Source: Paenibacillus radicis (ex Xue et al. 2023)
Lineage (GTDB): Bacteria > Bacillota > Bacilli > Paenibacillales > NBRC-103111
Assembly: GCF_024722015.1 (NCBI RefSeq)
Contig: NZ_JANQBD010000012.1
Coordinates: forward strand, 62,001-126,000
Reading direction: 5' to 3'
DNA length: 64,000 nt
In this document: positions 42,338 to 51,458 of the stretch, one piece after another
Numbering within the stretch: position 1 is the stretch's first letter
Layout: each line of letters opens with the position of its first letter
Notes under the pieces: generated by a model
What the model was told of the DNA's origin: nothing
Databases searched by the model: none
Seen by the model: only the letters and a program-made list of their open reading frames with translations
Made by a program: the position numbers and the translations under genes

Positions 42338-43192
42338 TTAAAATTGTATCCACACTGCCGTCTTATCGTCCGACACTTTAAAGCGAGGGTATTTCTGGCA
42401 GTTAGAGTCCTCAACCTCTAACGATATTAACCAATCCGCATACGAGGATAATGATTTTTCCATAACCGCCTGAACCAATCTTTCCAACCCTCCTGAATCA
42501 TTGCTTCCGCGCTCTACAGGATGAAATAATCCATCGGTCACCATAAGCATTGCTTTTAGGTTAATACGATTGAGAGTGCCGTACTCGACCAAATCGGCCA
42601 GCTCCGGCTCACCGCTCAATACCGAATATCCGCTAATCGTATTCATCCGGGATTTGTTCTTTATAATAACGGGCTTTACCATTTCCCAAAGCTGTTCGCG
42701 ACTCGTAATGCCGTTACGAATGCCCTCCTCCCAAATTCGCTTGGATTCCAGGTCAATATGCGCCACCTGATCTCGCGATACAACCCGAACGCTCTTATCT
42801 TCATAAACAGCCGCGATCATACAATCTCCGACTTGGGCATAATCCACACTATAATCGTGGACACGGATCAGGGCTAGCGCACTCGTCCACAAAGAAACCT
42901 TGTCGGCAATGTTTACTCCCGCCTCCACCATTTTATCCCTTAATCGCTTGTTAGCCTGAATGACCACTTGCTTCAAAGTAGTGCTGTCAACTTCCTCCGC
43001 TCGCAAATCCTCCAGATAATGCTTTATACAAGCGGAAGCCAAGTACCCGCCGGTTTCCTGGTTCGGCCCCCGGTAAGGATGAATCGATGTGGCTCCATCC
43101 AATACTCCATAAATATGCAAACTCTCATTCATAACCAACGCATCTTCATTCCATTCTCCGCTGCCTTTAATGGAGATCGTATCAATGTTCAT
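42338..43192 (-). CDS. PP2C-type (PPM) protein phosphatase
   Basis: The 284-residue soluble protein shows PPM metal-binding motifs: GSGEWNEDAL with Glu16-Asp17, YGVLDGATS with Asp32-Gly33, QVGDCMIAAVYED, and MVTDGLFHP further on. The C-terminal metal Asp lies near SDDKTAVWIQF. It would dephosphorylate Ser/Thr phosphoproteins in the cytoplasm. The start ATG follows AAAGGAAC. It lies 24 bases after a membrane-anchored solute-binding protein gene, at the end of a kinase-regulator-importer cluster. The link to transport or sugar sensing is inferred from position only. Confidence 0.85.
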   Translation of the reverse strand: MNIDTISIKGSGEWNEDALVMNESLHIYGVLDGATSIHPYRGPNQETGGYLASACIKHYLEDLRAEEVDSTTLKQVVIQANKRLRDKMVEAGVNIADKVSLWTSALALIRVHDYSVDYAQVGDCMIAAVYEDKSVRVVSRDQVAHIDLESKRIWEEGIRNGITSREQLWEMVKPVIIKNKSRMNTISGYSVLSGEPELADLVEYGTLNRINLKAMLMVTDGLFHPVERGSNDSGGLERLVQAVMEKSLSSYADWLISLEVEDSNCQKYPRFKVSDDKTAVWIQF

Positions 43193-43216
43193 ATGTTATG
43201 TTCCTTTCTTACGACT

Positions 43217-44434
43217 TTATGGAATAACCATTTTTTTCTTCCACTCTGTTATAGGGACGCCAGGCAACAATTCCAATTGCTCCAATACCTCATTCCTCTT
43301 TTTCCAGCGGATAACATCCTCGGAAGAAGGGAGCTTTGCCAGCAACAACAAAGCAGGGTCCAGCAGTCTTTTTCTTTGAGGGTCTAAGTTGCCTTGTAGT
43401 AATTTTCCAATGGCCTCAATTCTCGCTGGGATAATACCCATATTTTTCCATATATTCATTTGGGTTTGATCTTCCATCATATAGCGGATGAACGCTTGCT
43501 CTGCCTTTTCTTTTATACTGTCTGACTTGAGGACAACCATCCCGTCAACTTTGGGAACAATCCCTTGCCCTGTTAGAGGAGGAAAATCACTCATTCGAAA
43601 TACAAATTTACCGCCGACATAACGTTCAACAATGGGCAGCTTATCGGACGAGGATAAGAAAAAACCGATTTTCCCGTTTATAAACTTACTGGCAGCCATA
43701 TGATGATTAAGCGGCTCCATTACTTTTCTGCCATGTACCCAATCTTCCCACAATGCTAAGGCCGGTCCTGCCGTTTCCCATTCCTTTTGGTCAGCAGGGT
43801 TATAATATAAATTTTCGAAGAACCATGGAAGCTCTGTATCTACGGCAAGTCCGTTTTTTTCCTCCGCCCCACTCCCTGAATCCTTGATCATTCGCTCGGC
43901 AGCCTCTATGACCTCATCCCATCCTGTGAAAACCTTGGGCTCAAGCACTTCACGTTTGGACAAATCTTCTTTGTAGAAAAGAACCGGCAAACTCCCGCCC
44001 AGCGGGACAGCCCATTGATGCTCTTTGTACTGAAACGGGGTGGAAAAGGCAGGTACCATGAGACTGGAGTCTACCCAATTCTCCAAAGGAACGATCGCCT
44101 CGCTATCAGCCAGCTGAGTTATCCCGTAAAAGCTGTGAACCTCAGCCAGCTGAGGGCCTGTATTCGCCGATACGGCTGCGACCAATTCATTCATTAGCTG
44201 TTCGCTGGATCGAAAAGTTCGGATATCCATACTGATTTGCGGATGCTTCCGCTGAAAATCGGCAAGAAGCAGGCTCCATTCTTTGCTGTAAACCCATATG
44301 GTAAGCGTAACAATTTCTATATCTTTGCGGGGGGAAGCTTTGTCCTGAGGGCTATACCATAAATAGTAACCTGCCCCTGCGCATACAAAGGTTAACATGA
44401 TAGCTATGGCTAGCAGCAGCTGCTGTTTCCTCAC
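43217..44434 (-). CDS. Membrane-anchored extracellular solute-binding protein
   Basis: The product has 405 residues from a GTG start (GGAGG upstream). The N-terminus has an uncleaved-looking hydrophobic helix (about 7-26) and Cys18 without a valid lipobox, so it is probably held by a transmembrane anchor. The rest is a family 1 (COG1653-type) binding protein (VTLTIWVYSKEWSLLLADFQRKHPQIS). It follows a permease gene by 79 bases and precedes a PP2C phosphatase. Since the cluster already has a lipoprotein receptor (47548), this one may have a sensing role or serve another ligand. Confidence 0.8.
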   Translation of the reverse strand: MRKQQLLLAIAIMLTFVCAGAGYYLWYSPQDKASPRKDIEIVTLTIWVYSKEWSLLLADFQRKHPQISMDIRTFRSSEQLMNELVAAVSANTGPQLAEVHSFYGITQLADSEAIVPLENWVDSSLMVPAFSTPFQYKEHQWAVPLGGSLPVLFYKEDLSKREVLEPKVFTGWDEVIEAAERMIKDSGSGAEEKNGLAVDTELPWFFENLYYNPADQKEWETAGPALALWEDWVHGRKVMEPLNHHMAASKFINGKIGFFLSSSDKLPIVERYVGGKFVFRMSDFPPLTGQGIVPKVDGMVVLKSDSIKEKAEQAFIRYMMEDQTQMNIWKNMGIIPARIEAIGKLLQGNLDPQRKRLLDPALLLLAKLPSSEDVIRWKKRNEVLEQLELLPGVPITEWKKKMVIP

Positions 44435-44513
44435 GATTTATCCTCCATGTTTCCAGCATTCTTACGCCTCATTGTAGCACGGTTCGAGCGCGGAAGCATC
44501 GATGTATTACAGC

Positions 44514-46208
44514 TTACAGCTGCAGCCCTTTTTTACTTAACTTGTTAGCAATCAAAAGTGAAATCAACGTGCTTAGCGACAGCATAGAGGCTAGTGCCGC
44601 TCCAGTGCCATAGTTGGATGTAAATACTTCACTATAAATCGTCACTGAGATCGTTGCCGTTGCTCCATAGTACAAAACGACGGTGGAGCTTAGCTCATTG
44701 ATCGTTGTAACCCAGCTAAGAATCGCCCCGGAGAGCACGCCAGGCGCCATTAAACGACCTGTTGTCTTGAAAAAGGTTTTCATTGGTGGAACGCCGAGAC
44801 TTATCGAGGCCTCTTCTACGCTTCGGTCAAGCTGATGCAAAATCGCCGTACTCGAACGAATCGTATAAGGCAGCTTTCGCACGACATAAGCAATAACCAG
44901 AATAACCCATGTACCGGTTAGAACAAACGGCGGGTTGTTGAAAGCAATGATAAGACTTATCCCGAGCACGGTACCCGGCATGACATAGGGGATCATGAGC
45001 AATCCATCCAGCATAGCCGTAACCTTCGATTTACGTCTAACCAGTACATAAGCAATCAGCATTCCCATTACAATCATAATAACTATGGAGATCAAGGAGA
45101 AGGTGTAAGTATTAGCGATAGCTTTAGGCACACGGAATAAAATTTCTTTGTAGCTGCCCAAGCTGAAGCCTGATTGAAAAACCGGCCCCTTTGTTTTGAT
45201 AAAAGAAGTTACGATGACTGTCGCCTGCGGTATCATAGACACGCAAGCCACAAACAATGCGGCAGCAGTAAATAAAAATTTCGGCAGCGGCTTCAATTGT
45301 TTGATTTTGGGCGTCCGCATCCCGCTTGTATTGTAATTTTTTCTGGACACAAAATAACGCTGCAAAAACAAAATTGCCGTCGAGCATACGATTAAAATGA
45401 CACTAAGCGTGCTCGCCATGGCAGGGTTTCCGCCCATTTCACTAATAAACTGTTCATAGGCAAGAATAGGCAGTACTTTAAACCCTTGCCCGAGCAGCAT
45501 CGGTGTGCCGAAATCGGCAAATGCCGCCATAAAAACCATTAACGCGCCTGCGGAAAGTGTAGGGAAAATAAGCGGCAGCGTTACAGTCCGCAGCCTGTGA
45601 AAGCTTGAGCGTCCCAGGCTTTCCGCAGCTTCCTCAAGCGAGGTGTCGATTGTTTTCAAAGCACCTGTCACATATAAAAAGATATGAGGGTAAAACTGCA
45701 GTGTAAAAACGAATACGATGCCCTTCCACCCATAAACAGAGGAGAACGGGATGCCAAGGCTGTGCAGAAAATTGGTCAGAAACCCGTTGTTCCCGAGCAT
45801 TAATATCCACGAATAAGCACCTATAAACGGCGGGGACAGCAGGGACATAATGACCATGATCTGAATGAGTCCCTTGCATTTGATATTATAACGGGCATTC
45901 ACATAGGCTAGCGGAACACCGATAAGTATGGCAAAAATGGTAGTGAAAAATGATACCTTCAAGCTATTCCATAAGGCGCTGTAAAAATATTTCAGCTTGA
46001 TGAAATTGGCATAATTCTCAAGGGAAAACAAGCCCTTGTCATTGAAAAAACTATTGAATAGCAGCGAAAACAAAGGGTATACGATGAAAGCAAACATAAA
46101 AACATACACAACTACTGTAACCCATGTCCAGAAATCCCAGCCTTTTAACCGAAGCTTAAGACCTGATGAGAACCGTCCTGCATTCGGTGTAACACTAGAA
46201 GGATGCAC
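44514..46208 (-). CDS. Two-domain ABC permease, FbpB/AfuB type
   Basis: The 564-residue protein consists of two fused permease halves, each with about six helices, as in iron(III) and sugar-phosphate importers. The first EAA loop is EEAAESLGRSSFHRLRTVTLPL (near 200-220); the second is EEASISLGVPPMKTFFKTTGRLMAPG and is less conserved. I take the GTG at 46208 as start (AAGGAGG 10 bases upstream); it overlaps the ATPase gene by 14 bases. It forms the channel for the binding protein at 47548 and ATPase at 46195. Confidence 0.9.
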   Translation of the reverse strand: MHPSSVTPNAGRFSSGLKLRLKGWDFWTWVTVVVYVFMFAFIVYPLFSLLFNSFFNDKGLFSLENYANFIKLKYFYSALWNSLKVSFFTTIFAILIGVPLAYVNARYNIKCKGLIQIMVIMSLLSPPFIGAYSWILMLGNNGFLTNFLHSLGIPFSSVYGWKGIVFVFTLQFYPHIFLYVTGALKTIDTSLEEAAESLGRSSFHRLRTVTLPLIFPTLSAGALMVFMAAFADFGTPMLLGQGFKVLPILAYEQFISEMGGNPAMASTLSVILIVCSTAILFLQRYFVSRKNYNTSGMRTPKIKQLKPLPKFLFTAAALFVACVSMIPQATVIVTSFIKTKGPVFQSGFSLGSYKEILFRVPKAIANTYTFSLISIVIMIVMGMLIAYVLVRRKSKVTAMLDGLLMIPYVMPGTVLGISLIIAFNNPPFVLTGTWVILVIAYVVRKLPYTIRSSTAILHQLDRSVEEASISLGVPPMKTFFKTTGRLMAPGVLSGAILSWVTTINELSSTVVLYYGATATISVTIYSEVFTSNYGTGAALASMLSLSTLISLLIANKLSKKGLQL

Positions 46209-47283
46209 GATACAGGACCTCCTTCCCGCTCTGGTCAAACATGGTCGTTTTCTCCAGCTGGAGATTTACGAAGATCCGATCCTTCTCTTTCCTTAAAGAT
46301 TGCGGTTCGATAGCATGCTCCTGTACATCGATTAACATACCTTCAGCTAAACGGATCAAGTAGCTCGCTTTTTCTCCAAGAAATGTAACACTTTCAATGT
46401 GGCCCACAAGCGTATTTTCAAATGGTTGGGCTTGAAGCTTGATTCTCTCGGGACGAAGCGCAAAAATCACTTTGCCTTGATAAGCTTTATTAGTCCGTAA
46501 ATGGAATTCCCCTCCCAGCAAACGGATCGTCGCTGCTTCACCGTTAGCCATACACTCTCCTTCCAGGAAGTTGGAGGTTCCAATAAAATTGGCAACAAAC
46601 TGGTTCTCGGGATAAGCATAAATATCTTGAGGTGAAGCAATTTGCTGGATTTGCCCCTCGCTCATAACCGCAATCCGGTCTGATACAGCCAGCGCCTCCT
46701 CCTGATCATGTGTCACATAGATCGTGGTGATATTAAGCTCCTTTTGCAATCGGCGAATATCCGAACGCATCTTGATCCGCAGCTTGGCGTCCAGATTGGA
46801 CAGCGGTTCATCCATCAGCAGCAACCCTGGACGGATGACTATGGCACGAGCCAGCGCAATCCGCTGCTGTTGGCCACCGCTCATATCCGACGGGACGCGG
46901 TCCCGCAGATGCGTCAGCTCTACAAGCTCAAGCGCTTCCATCGCCCGCTGCTCCATCTCCTTCTTCGGAACGCTGCGTGCTTTAAGCCCATAGCATACAT
47001 TCTCGTATACGGTCATGTGCGGGAAGATCGCGTAGTTCTGAAACACCATGCCAATATTGCGCTCATGGGTCGGGACATCGTTGATCTTCTGAGCTCCGAA
47101 GTAGATGCTTCCTTCCTCCTGGCGATAAAAACCGGCAATCGCACGAAGCAGCGTCGTTTTGCCGCATCCGCTCGGTCCCAGCAAGGTGAAAAATTCCCCT
47201 TCCTCTATCGTAAAGTGAGCATCATTCACAGCACGGTGCCCGCCAAAATATTTGGTCACATGGTCAAAAACAATCTTTTGCAT
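46195..47283 (-). CDS. ABC transporter ATP-binding protein, FbpC/AfuC type
   Basis: The 362-residue ATPase has Walker A GPSGCGKTT at 36-44, signature MSGGQ at 134-138, Walker B LLLMDEP at 154-160, the H-loop in VTHDQEEAL, and a C-terminal TOBE region. The start MQKIVFDHV at 47283 has GGAGG upstream; the frame is open into the repeat element to 47367. It powers the two-domain permease with which it overlaps. A 264-base gap holding a MITE-like element separates it from the binding-protein gene. Confidence 0.92.
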   Translation of the reverse strand: MQKIVFDHVTKYFGGHRAVNDAHFTIEEGEFFTLLGPSGCGKTTLLRAIAGFYRQEEGSIYFGAQKINDVPTHERNIGMVFQNYAIFPHMTVYENVCYGLKARSVPKKEMEQRAMEALELVELTHLRDRVPSDMSGGQQQRIALARAIVIRPGLLLMDEPLSNLDAKLRIKMRSDIRRLQKELNITTIYVTHDQEEALAVSDRIAVMSEGQIQQIASPQDIYAYPENQFVANFIGTSNFLEGECMANGEAATIRLLGGEFHLRTNKAYQGKVIFALRPERIKLQAQPFENTLVGHIESVTFLGEKASYLIRLAEGMLIDVQEHAIEPQSLRKEKDRIFVNLQLEKTTMFDQSGKEVLYRASF

Positions 47284-47336
47284 ATTCGTTCCTCCAATTC
47301 GTTGCTTGCTTGAAAAAAAGGATGCCTTAGCTTGAA

Positions 47337-47510
47337 GAGGTTGTTCAAAAAGTCCCCTTTTGATCACAAAGTAACTCAGGAAGCCTATTCGGCATCGAAT
47401 GCTGCGTTACCCTCGAAGTCCGGTGCTCATGCAGGTTTTGCCTGCACTCTGCTCCTCTTCTACGGGTTCTCGCAACCTTCTCAGTGCTGAAAAGCTGACT
47501 TTTTAAACTC
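47337..47510. mobile_element. MITE-like element between binding-protein and ATPase genes
   Basis: This 174-base noncoding element has imperfect terminal inverted repeats: GAGGTTGTTCAAAAAGTC at 47337-47354 and GACTTTTTAAACTC at 47497-47510. The internal palindrome TGCAGG...CCTGCA lies at about 47430-47446. The TTCAAAAAGTC/GACTTTTT end type recurs, in my recollection, in many Paenibacillus genomes. It encodes no transposase. It lies inside an apparent operon and may alter downstream expression. Confidence 0.7.
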
Positions 47511-47547
47511 GCACTTAAAGTAAGGCACCGCTTGGGTTTAGCGTTCT

Positions 47548-48621
47548 TTATTCTTGACCTGTTACGATTTTACCGAAGCGCTTGATGATATCGTCTTTTT
47601 TGGTTGCTGCAAAATCGAAATCGTAATCAACCAGTTTGATGTCTTTCGTTTGTGCCACTCCTTGTACGGTTTCAGCGTCCTTGCGAACGGAACGGCGTTT
47701 GAATTCCTTCTGAATTAGAGCCTGAACATCCTTGCCAACAAGGAAGTCGATGAATTGCTTGGCTTGATCCATGTTTTTAGCGCCTTTGATTACCGCTGCT
47801 CCATCCGGTACGGCCGAGGTGCCCTCTGATGGGTAAATGATGCCAACCTTTGCACCGCCCTCAACATATCGAAGCGCTGCTTCCTCCAACGTCACGCCCA
47901 AAGCAAATTCTTTTTCCGCTACGCCCTTATAAACAAGACCCGACCCGGAAAGAATTTTACCATCCAAGTTAGTCACAAATTTCTTAACGAAGTCCCAACC
48001 CTTGTCTTCCTTGCCATAAGCGGTCAATATAGTCACTAATTGCGTATAGGATGAGCCGGATTTAGCCGGGTCTGCAAACGCGATTTTACCCTTCCATTTG
48101 GCATCCAGCAGATCGTTCCAGCTCTTAGGTTCTTCGCCTTGCTTTACCAAATCCTTGTTGTACATAATAATCATCGGCAGAGCGGCAAATGGAGTCCATA
48201 TATTATTCTTATCCACGTACTGCGGTGACAAGTTATCGAATTCCTTAGTTTTGTATGGCTCAAAATATTTCTTGTAGGCTTCCAAAGAATCCGCGCCGCC
48301 TGCCCAGAATACATCACCAAGCGGATTGGCCGCCTCAGCCTGAACCCGTTTGAGCAAATCGCCGGTACCACCAGAAATCAACTGCACCTCTATACCGGTA
48401 CGATCTTGAAATTCTTTCACAATCGGATTGTTCACTTCCGCTGCATTTGGCGAATAAAGCGTCAGTTTGCCTCCCTTTTTAGGCGCTGGCTGTTGTTGGG
48501 ATGCATTGGGACTTGCCGGTGTCTCCGGCTTTTTGTCCGTAGCGGCCTGCTGCCCTCCACAGCCAACTAAAGATACCGATAGCAGTAAGGCCGTTAAAAT
48601 CGTTGAAACGGATTTTCTCAT
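47548..48621 (-). CDS. Extracellular solute-binding lipoprotein, AfuA/FbpA type
   Basis: The 357-residue protein has a signal peptide ending SLVGC (Cys21), a Pro/Ser/Gln linker, and a COG1840-type domain (GKLTLYSPNAAEVNNPIVKEF; GDVFWAGGADSLEAYKKYF). Such receptors bind iron(III), phosphonates or sugar phosphates. The start at 48621 follows GAGGGG. Together with the adjacent YesM/YesN-type pair, the arrangement resembles sugar-phosphate systems such as HptRSA/AfuABC, but the ligand is an inference. A cre-like site lies just upstream. Confidence 0.88.
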   Translation of the reverse strand: MRKSVSTILTALLLSVSLVGCGGQQAATDKKPETPASPNASQQQPAPKKGGKLTLYSPNAAEVNNPIVKEFQDRTGIEVQLISGGTGDLLKRVQAEAANPLGDVFWAGGADSLEAYKKYFEPYKTKEFDNLSPQYVDKNNIWTPFAALPMIIMYNKDLVKQGEEPKSWNDLLDAKWKGKIAFADPAKSGSSYTQLVTILTAYGKEDKGWDFVKKFVTNLDGKILSGSGLVYKGVAEKEFALGVTLEEAALRYVEGGAKVGIIYPSEGTSAVPDGAAVIKGAKNMDQAKQFIDFLVGKDVQALIQKEFKRRSVRKDAETVQGVAQTKDIKLVDYDFDFAATKKDDIIKRFGKIVTGQE

Positions 48622-48650
48622 GTTTATACCCCTCTCTACTTGCATTGTTT

Positions 48651-48690
48651 ATTATATTTGTAATACTACAGCTCATTTGAAGCGCTTTCA
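48651..48690 (-). promoter_or_regulatory. Promoter with cre site before the AfuA-type gene
   Basis: Minus-strand TATAAT at 48656-48651 is 30 bases from the gene start. A cre-like TTGAAGCGCTTTCA (plus-strand reading, 48677-48690) matches the CcpA consensus at 12 of 14 positions and is centred near -40. This predicts carbon catabolite repression of the importer and a promoter internal to the cluster. Confidence 0.65.
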
Positions 48691-48740
48691 ATGCGACAGA
48701 ATTTCATTTTTGTTAAAATTTTTGCACAAAAAAATCCGCT

Positions 48741-49520
48741 TTACAGCGGAAGAACCTCAATGCCGTATCGTTTTCGAAACTCTGTTGGCGTTTCTCCAGT
48801 GTATTTCCGAAACACCTGGCTGAAGTAACGGGAATCCTGGTAACCTACTTGAATAGCGATTTGATATATTTTGAGGCGGGGATTTAACAACAGCTCCTTG
48901 GCGTGATTTACCCGAAGATCGGTCAAATAATCCATAAAGCTTACACCTATTTGTTTCTTGAACAATCTGCTGAAATAGCTTTCGCTCATGTTATAACGAT
49001 CGGCCATGCTTTGAAGAGTAATATCCTCGCCATATTTTTCTTTAATGAACTGCTCAATCTCCTTAAACCCGCTGTTCTCCCTGCTTTCCAATACGCTTTT
49101 GTGAATCCGGTTCCACTCCCCCGCCTCGGCAAGCACCTTCCGTTCCCCGACCAGCTGGTTCGTAATCCTTGTAAACACCTGGACAAGCTCTTCGGGATTC
49201 GTTGGCTTCAGTACAAAGTCCGCCGCCCCCAATTTGACCGCTTTTTGAGCATAGCTAAAATCATCAAACCCTGTTAAAAAAACAATTTTTAGATGGGGGT
49301 ACAGCTTGACGGCCTGCTCAGCCAGCTCAATACCGTTCATCGCCGGCATCCGAATATCGGTTAATAAAATATCCGGAGCATGGGATTGAAGCAGCTCAAG
49401 TGCATGCAAACCATCGCTCGCTTCCCCGATAATTTGGCAATTCACTTCATCCCAAGGGATCGTTTGCTTCAGTCCCTCGCGAACAAGCCATTCATCTTCC
49501 ACTATAAAAAGGTTAAACAA
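48741..49520 (-). CDS. Response regulator with AraC-type DNA-binding domain
   Basis: The compact 259-residue regulator has a receiver at 1-120 (LFIVEDEWLVREG; phospho-acceptor Asp55 in ILLTDIRMP) and an AraC helix-turn-helix at about 155-255 (ITLQSMADRYNMSESYFSRLF; YQIAIQVGYQDSRYFSQVF). It starts with TTG at 49520, with GGAGGAG 8 bases upstream and an 8-base overlap with the kinase gene. It likely activates the importer promoter immediately downstream. Confidence 0.93.
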   Translation of the reverse strand: MFNLFIVEDEWLVREGLKQTIPWDEVNCQIIGEASDGLHALELLQSHAPDILLTDIRMPAMNGIELAEQAVKLYPHLKIVFLTGFDDFSYAQKAVKLGAADFVLKPTNPEELVQVFTRITNQLVGERKVLAEAGEWNRIHKSVLESRENSGFKEIEQFIKEKYGEDITLQSMADRYNMSESYFSRLFKKQIGVSFMDYLTDLRVNHAKELLLNPRLKIYQIAIQVGYQDSRYFSQVFRKYTGETPTEFRKRYGIEVLPL

Positions 49521-51330
49521 GCCGCTCTCCTCCAGCCTGCGTCATGACGGGAATCTCAACAATGACTGTTGTTCCCTCACCGTAAACGCTCTCAATATCA
49601 AAGCAAAAATCATTGCCAAAGTATAGCTCCAGCCGCTTTCGCAGATTTTCAAGGCCTATTCCCGTTTTCTCGCTTGAACTTGTCAAAAATTGACCGCTTC
49701 TAATATGCTCTACCACCTCAGGCACCATACCCACACCATTATCCCTAATTTCAAACCGAATTCTTGAGGCTGCTCTTGTGCCTTTGATTTGCAGCAGTCC
49801 TTTTCCGAGCTTCATCTCTAACCCGTGGGTAACCGCATTTTCCACAATAGGCTGAAACAGCAGCTTCAAGGTGTACAATTGCTCAATTCCGTCTTCCATT
49901 TCGATGTCGGCGTCAAATTTATCACCGTACCGCATTTTTAGAATAAACAAGAAATTATGAATCTGTTGAATATCCTCACGAATCGGGATAAAAGGATTGC
50001 CCTTACGTATACTGAACCGCAGCAGCTCCCCAAGTGAAATGGCTGTCTTGCTTATATTATCCAGCTTATGAATCCGTGCCATCCAATTAATAGAGTCAAG
50101 CGCATTGTATAAAAAATGGGGATTAAACTGGGCTTGAATCGCTTTTATTTCGGCCTCCTGGACCATCAGCTGCTTTTTATACACCTCGTCTATGAGCTGT
50201 TTGATTTGCAATACCATTGCATTAAAGCTGAGCCCCAGCTGTCCAACCTCATCCCTGTATTTTGACGAAAAGGCCACATTAAGATTGCCACTTTCAACTT
50301 CAAACATAAGCCATCTAAGTTTACGTAAAGGTTTGGTAATGTTCAAAGCCAATATATAGGCCAGCCAGCAGGAGATGATGAATCCCAGGCTGATGCCGAA
50401 GAGCGTCAAATTTCGGATACTCAAGCTGGCTTTGCTAAGGGAGGTAACCGGCACGATGCTGATTAGCTTAAACCCGGTTAATTCAGATGTATCATAAACA
50501 ACCATTCCATCGGCTCCATCTTCAAGCGTTAGCTTAAAGTACCCCTTTATCCCCTTCAACACTTGTTCTACATACGGGGCATCGAGCTTGGTGCCAATCT
50601 GGTGCTTGTACGGCGTGCTTGAAATAACGTAACCGTTGCGGTCCAGCAGCAGCACCTGCCCTCCGTTCTCCAGATGGGCTTTGTTGTACTTATCGGCTAA
50701 CGCGGATTCCATAATATCGATGGCAGCATATCCGATCGGTTGATTGGTATCAATTTTCTTTAATAGTCTTCCGCTGCTCAACACAATCCCAAAGTCATCA
50801 GTCTTCTTCATGTTGTAATGCGTATCCCAAACTACATTGCCACCGCCGAGCCGCATTCTACGGAACAGCCCCCAGTTCACATTGAATTCATCATATTGGG
50901 AGGGGAGCAAATCGCTTGTAAAATATCTGTCACCGTTTTCACCCATTAGGTAAATGGAGATATCCCAGTTTTTAAATCCGAGCAGCGAATCCAGAATGTC
51001 TTGCATTTTTTTCCGGTCTTGCTGTTTTTCTGCGAGAGAACGGTTTTTATCTTTGGATAAAACATCCTGGATTTCACGGTTGCTGTAGATGTACATGGTG
51101 AGCTGCTCAATATCCTTAACAAAATAATTCAGGCTATAGTTAACCTGGGATAAATTTTCTAATATCGTCTGACAAACTTGATTTAACACGACCTCCGATG
51201 ACTTATAATACGAAAATGTGCCAAGCAACGATAACGGTATGACAACCAGAGGGAGAAACAAACCAATAAACTTATTTTGCAAATTGATGCCGAAAAAAAA
51301 TCGTTGTAACCTGCGAAGCAAGCCCTTCAT
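49513..51330 (-). CDS. Sensor histidine kinase (YesM-like)
   Basis: The 605-residue kinase has TM1 at about 21-42, an extracellular dCache-like region at about 45-303, TM2 at 306-328, HAMP at about 330-382, the His_kinase domain with His405 (QAQFNPHFLYNA), and a HATPase with VENAVTHGLEMK and IRDNGVGM. The start follows GGGGGGAG. It pairs with the 259-residue regulator. It probably senses extracellular substrate together with one of the two binding proteins of the cluster. Confidence 0.93.
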   Translation of the reverse strand: MKGLLRRLQRFFFGINLQNKFIGLFLPLVVIPLSLLGTFSYYKSSEVVLNQVCQTILENLSQVNYSLNYFVKDIEQLTMYIYSNREIQDVLSKDKNRSLAEKQQDRKKMQDILDSLLGFKNWDISIYLMGENGDRYFTSDLLPSQYDEFNVNWGLFRRMRLGGGNVVWDTHYNMKKTDDFGIVLSSGRLLKKIDTNQPIGYAAIDIMESALADKYNKAHLENGGQVLLLDRNGYVISSTPYKHQIGTKLDAPYVEQVLKGIKGYFKLTLEDGADGMVVYDTSELTGFKLISIVPVTSLSKASLSIRNLTLFGISLGFIISCWLAYILALNITKPLRKLRWLMFEVESGNLNVAFSSKYRDEVGQLGLSFNAMVLQIKQLIDEVYKKQLMVQEAEIKAIQAQFNPHFLYNALDSINWMARIHKLDNISKTAISLGELLRFSIRKGNPFIPIREDIQQIHNFLFILKMRYGDKFDADIEMEDGIEQLYTLKLLFQPIVENAVTHGLEMKLGKGLLQIKGTRAASRIRFEIRDNGVGMVPEVVEHIRSGQFLTSSSEKTGIGLENLRKRLELYFGNDFCFDIESVYGEGTTVIVEIPVMTQAGGERLV

Positions 51331-51416
51331 GCTCTCCCCCCTCTTACCTCACACATTAAGCCCCGCTGCGGAAAACGTCAAGTAGGAGTCTGTACGGGGA
51401 TATGAAAACCACAAAA

Positions 51417-51445
51417 CCACAATACGAGGGTTAGTCGGATTGTGG
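51417..51445 (-). terminator. Weak terminator at the end of the glycan locus
   Basis: CCACAAT (51417-51423) pairs with ATTGTGG (51439-51445). The minus strand continues TTTTGTGGTTTTC. It lies 14 bases past the stop of the DUF3604 gene and marks the end of the long minus-strand run. Confidence 0.55.
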
Positions 51446-51458
51446 TCGTTAGCTTTCT

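Noticed and set aside
44514-46208. Frameshift or gene fusion artefact because of the double-length permease
   Set aside because: Two fused permease halves are normal for FbpB/AfuB-type importers.
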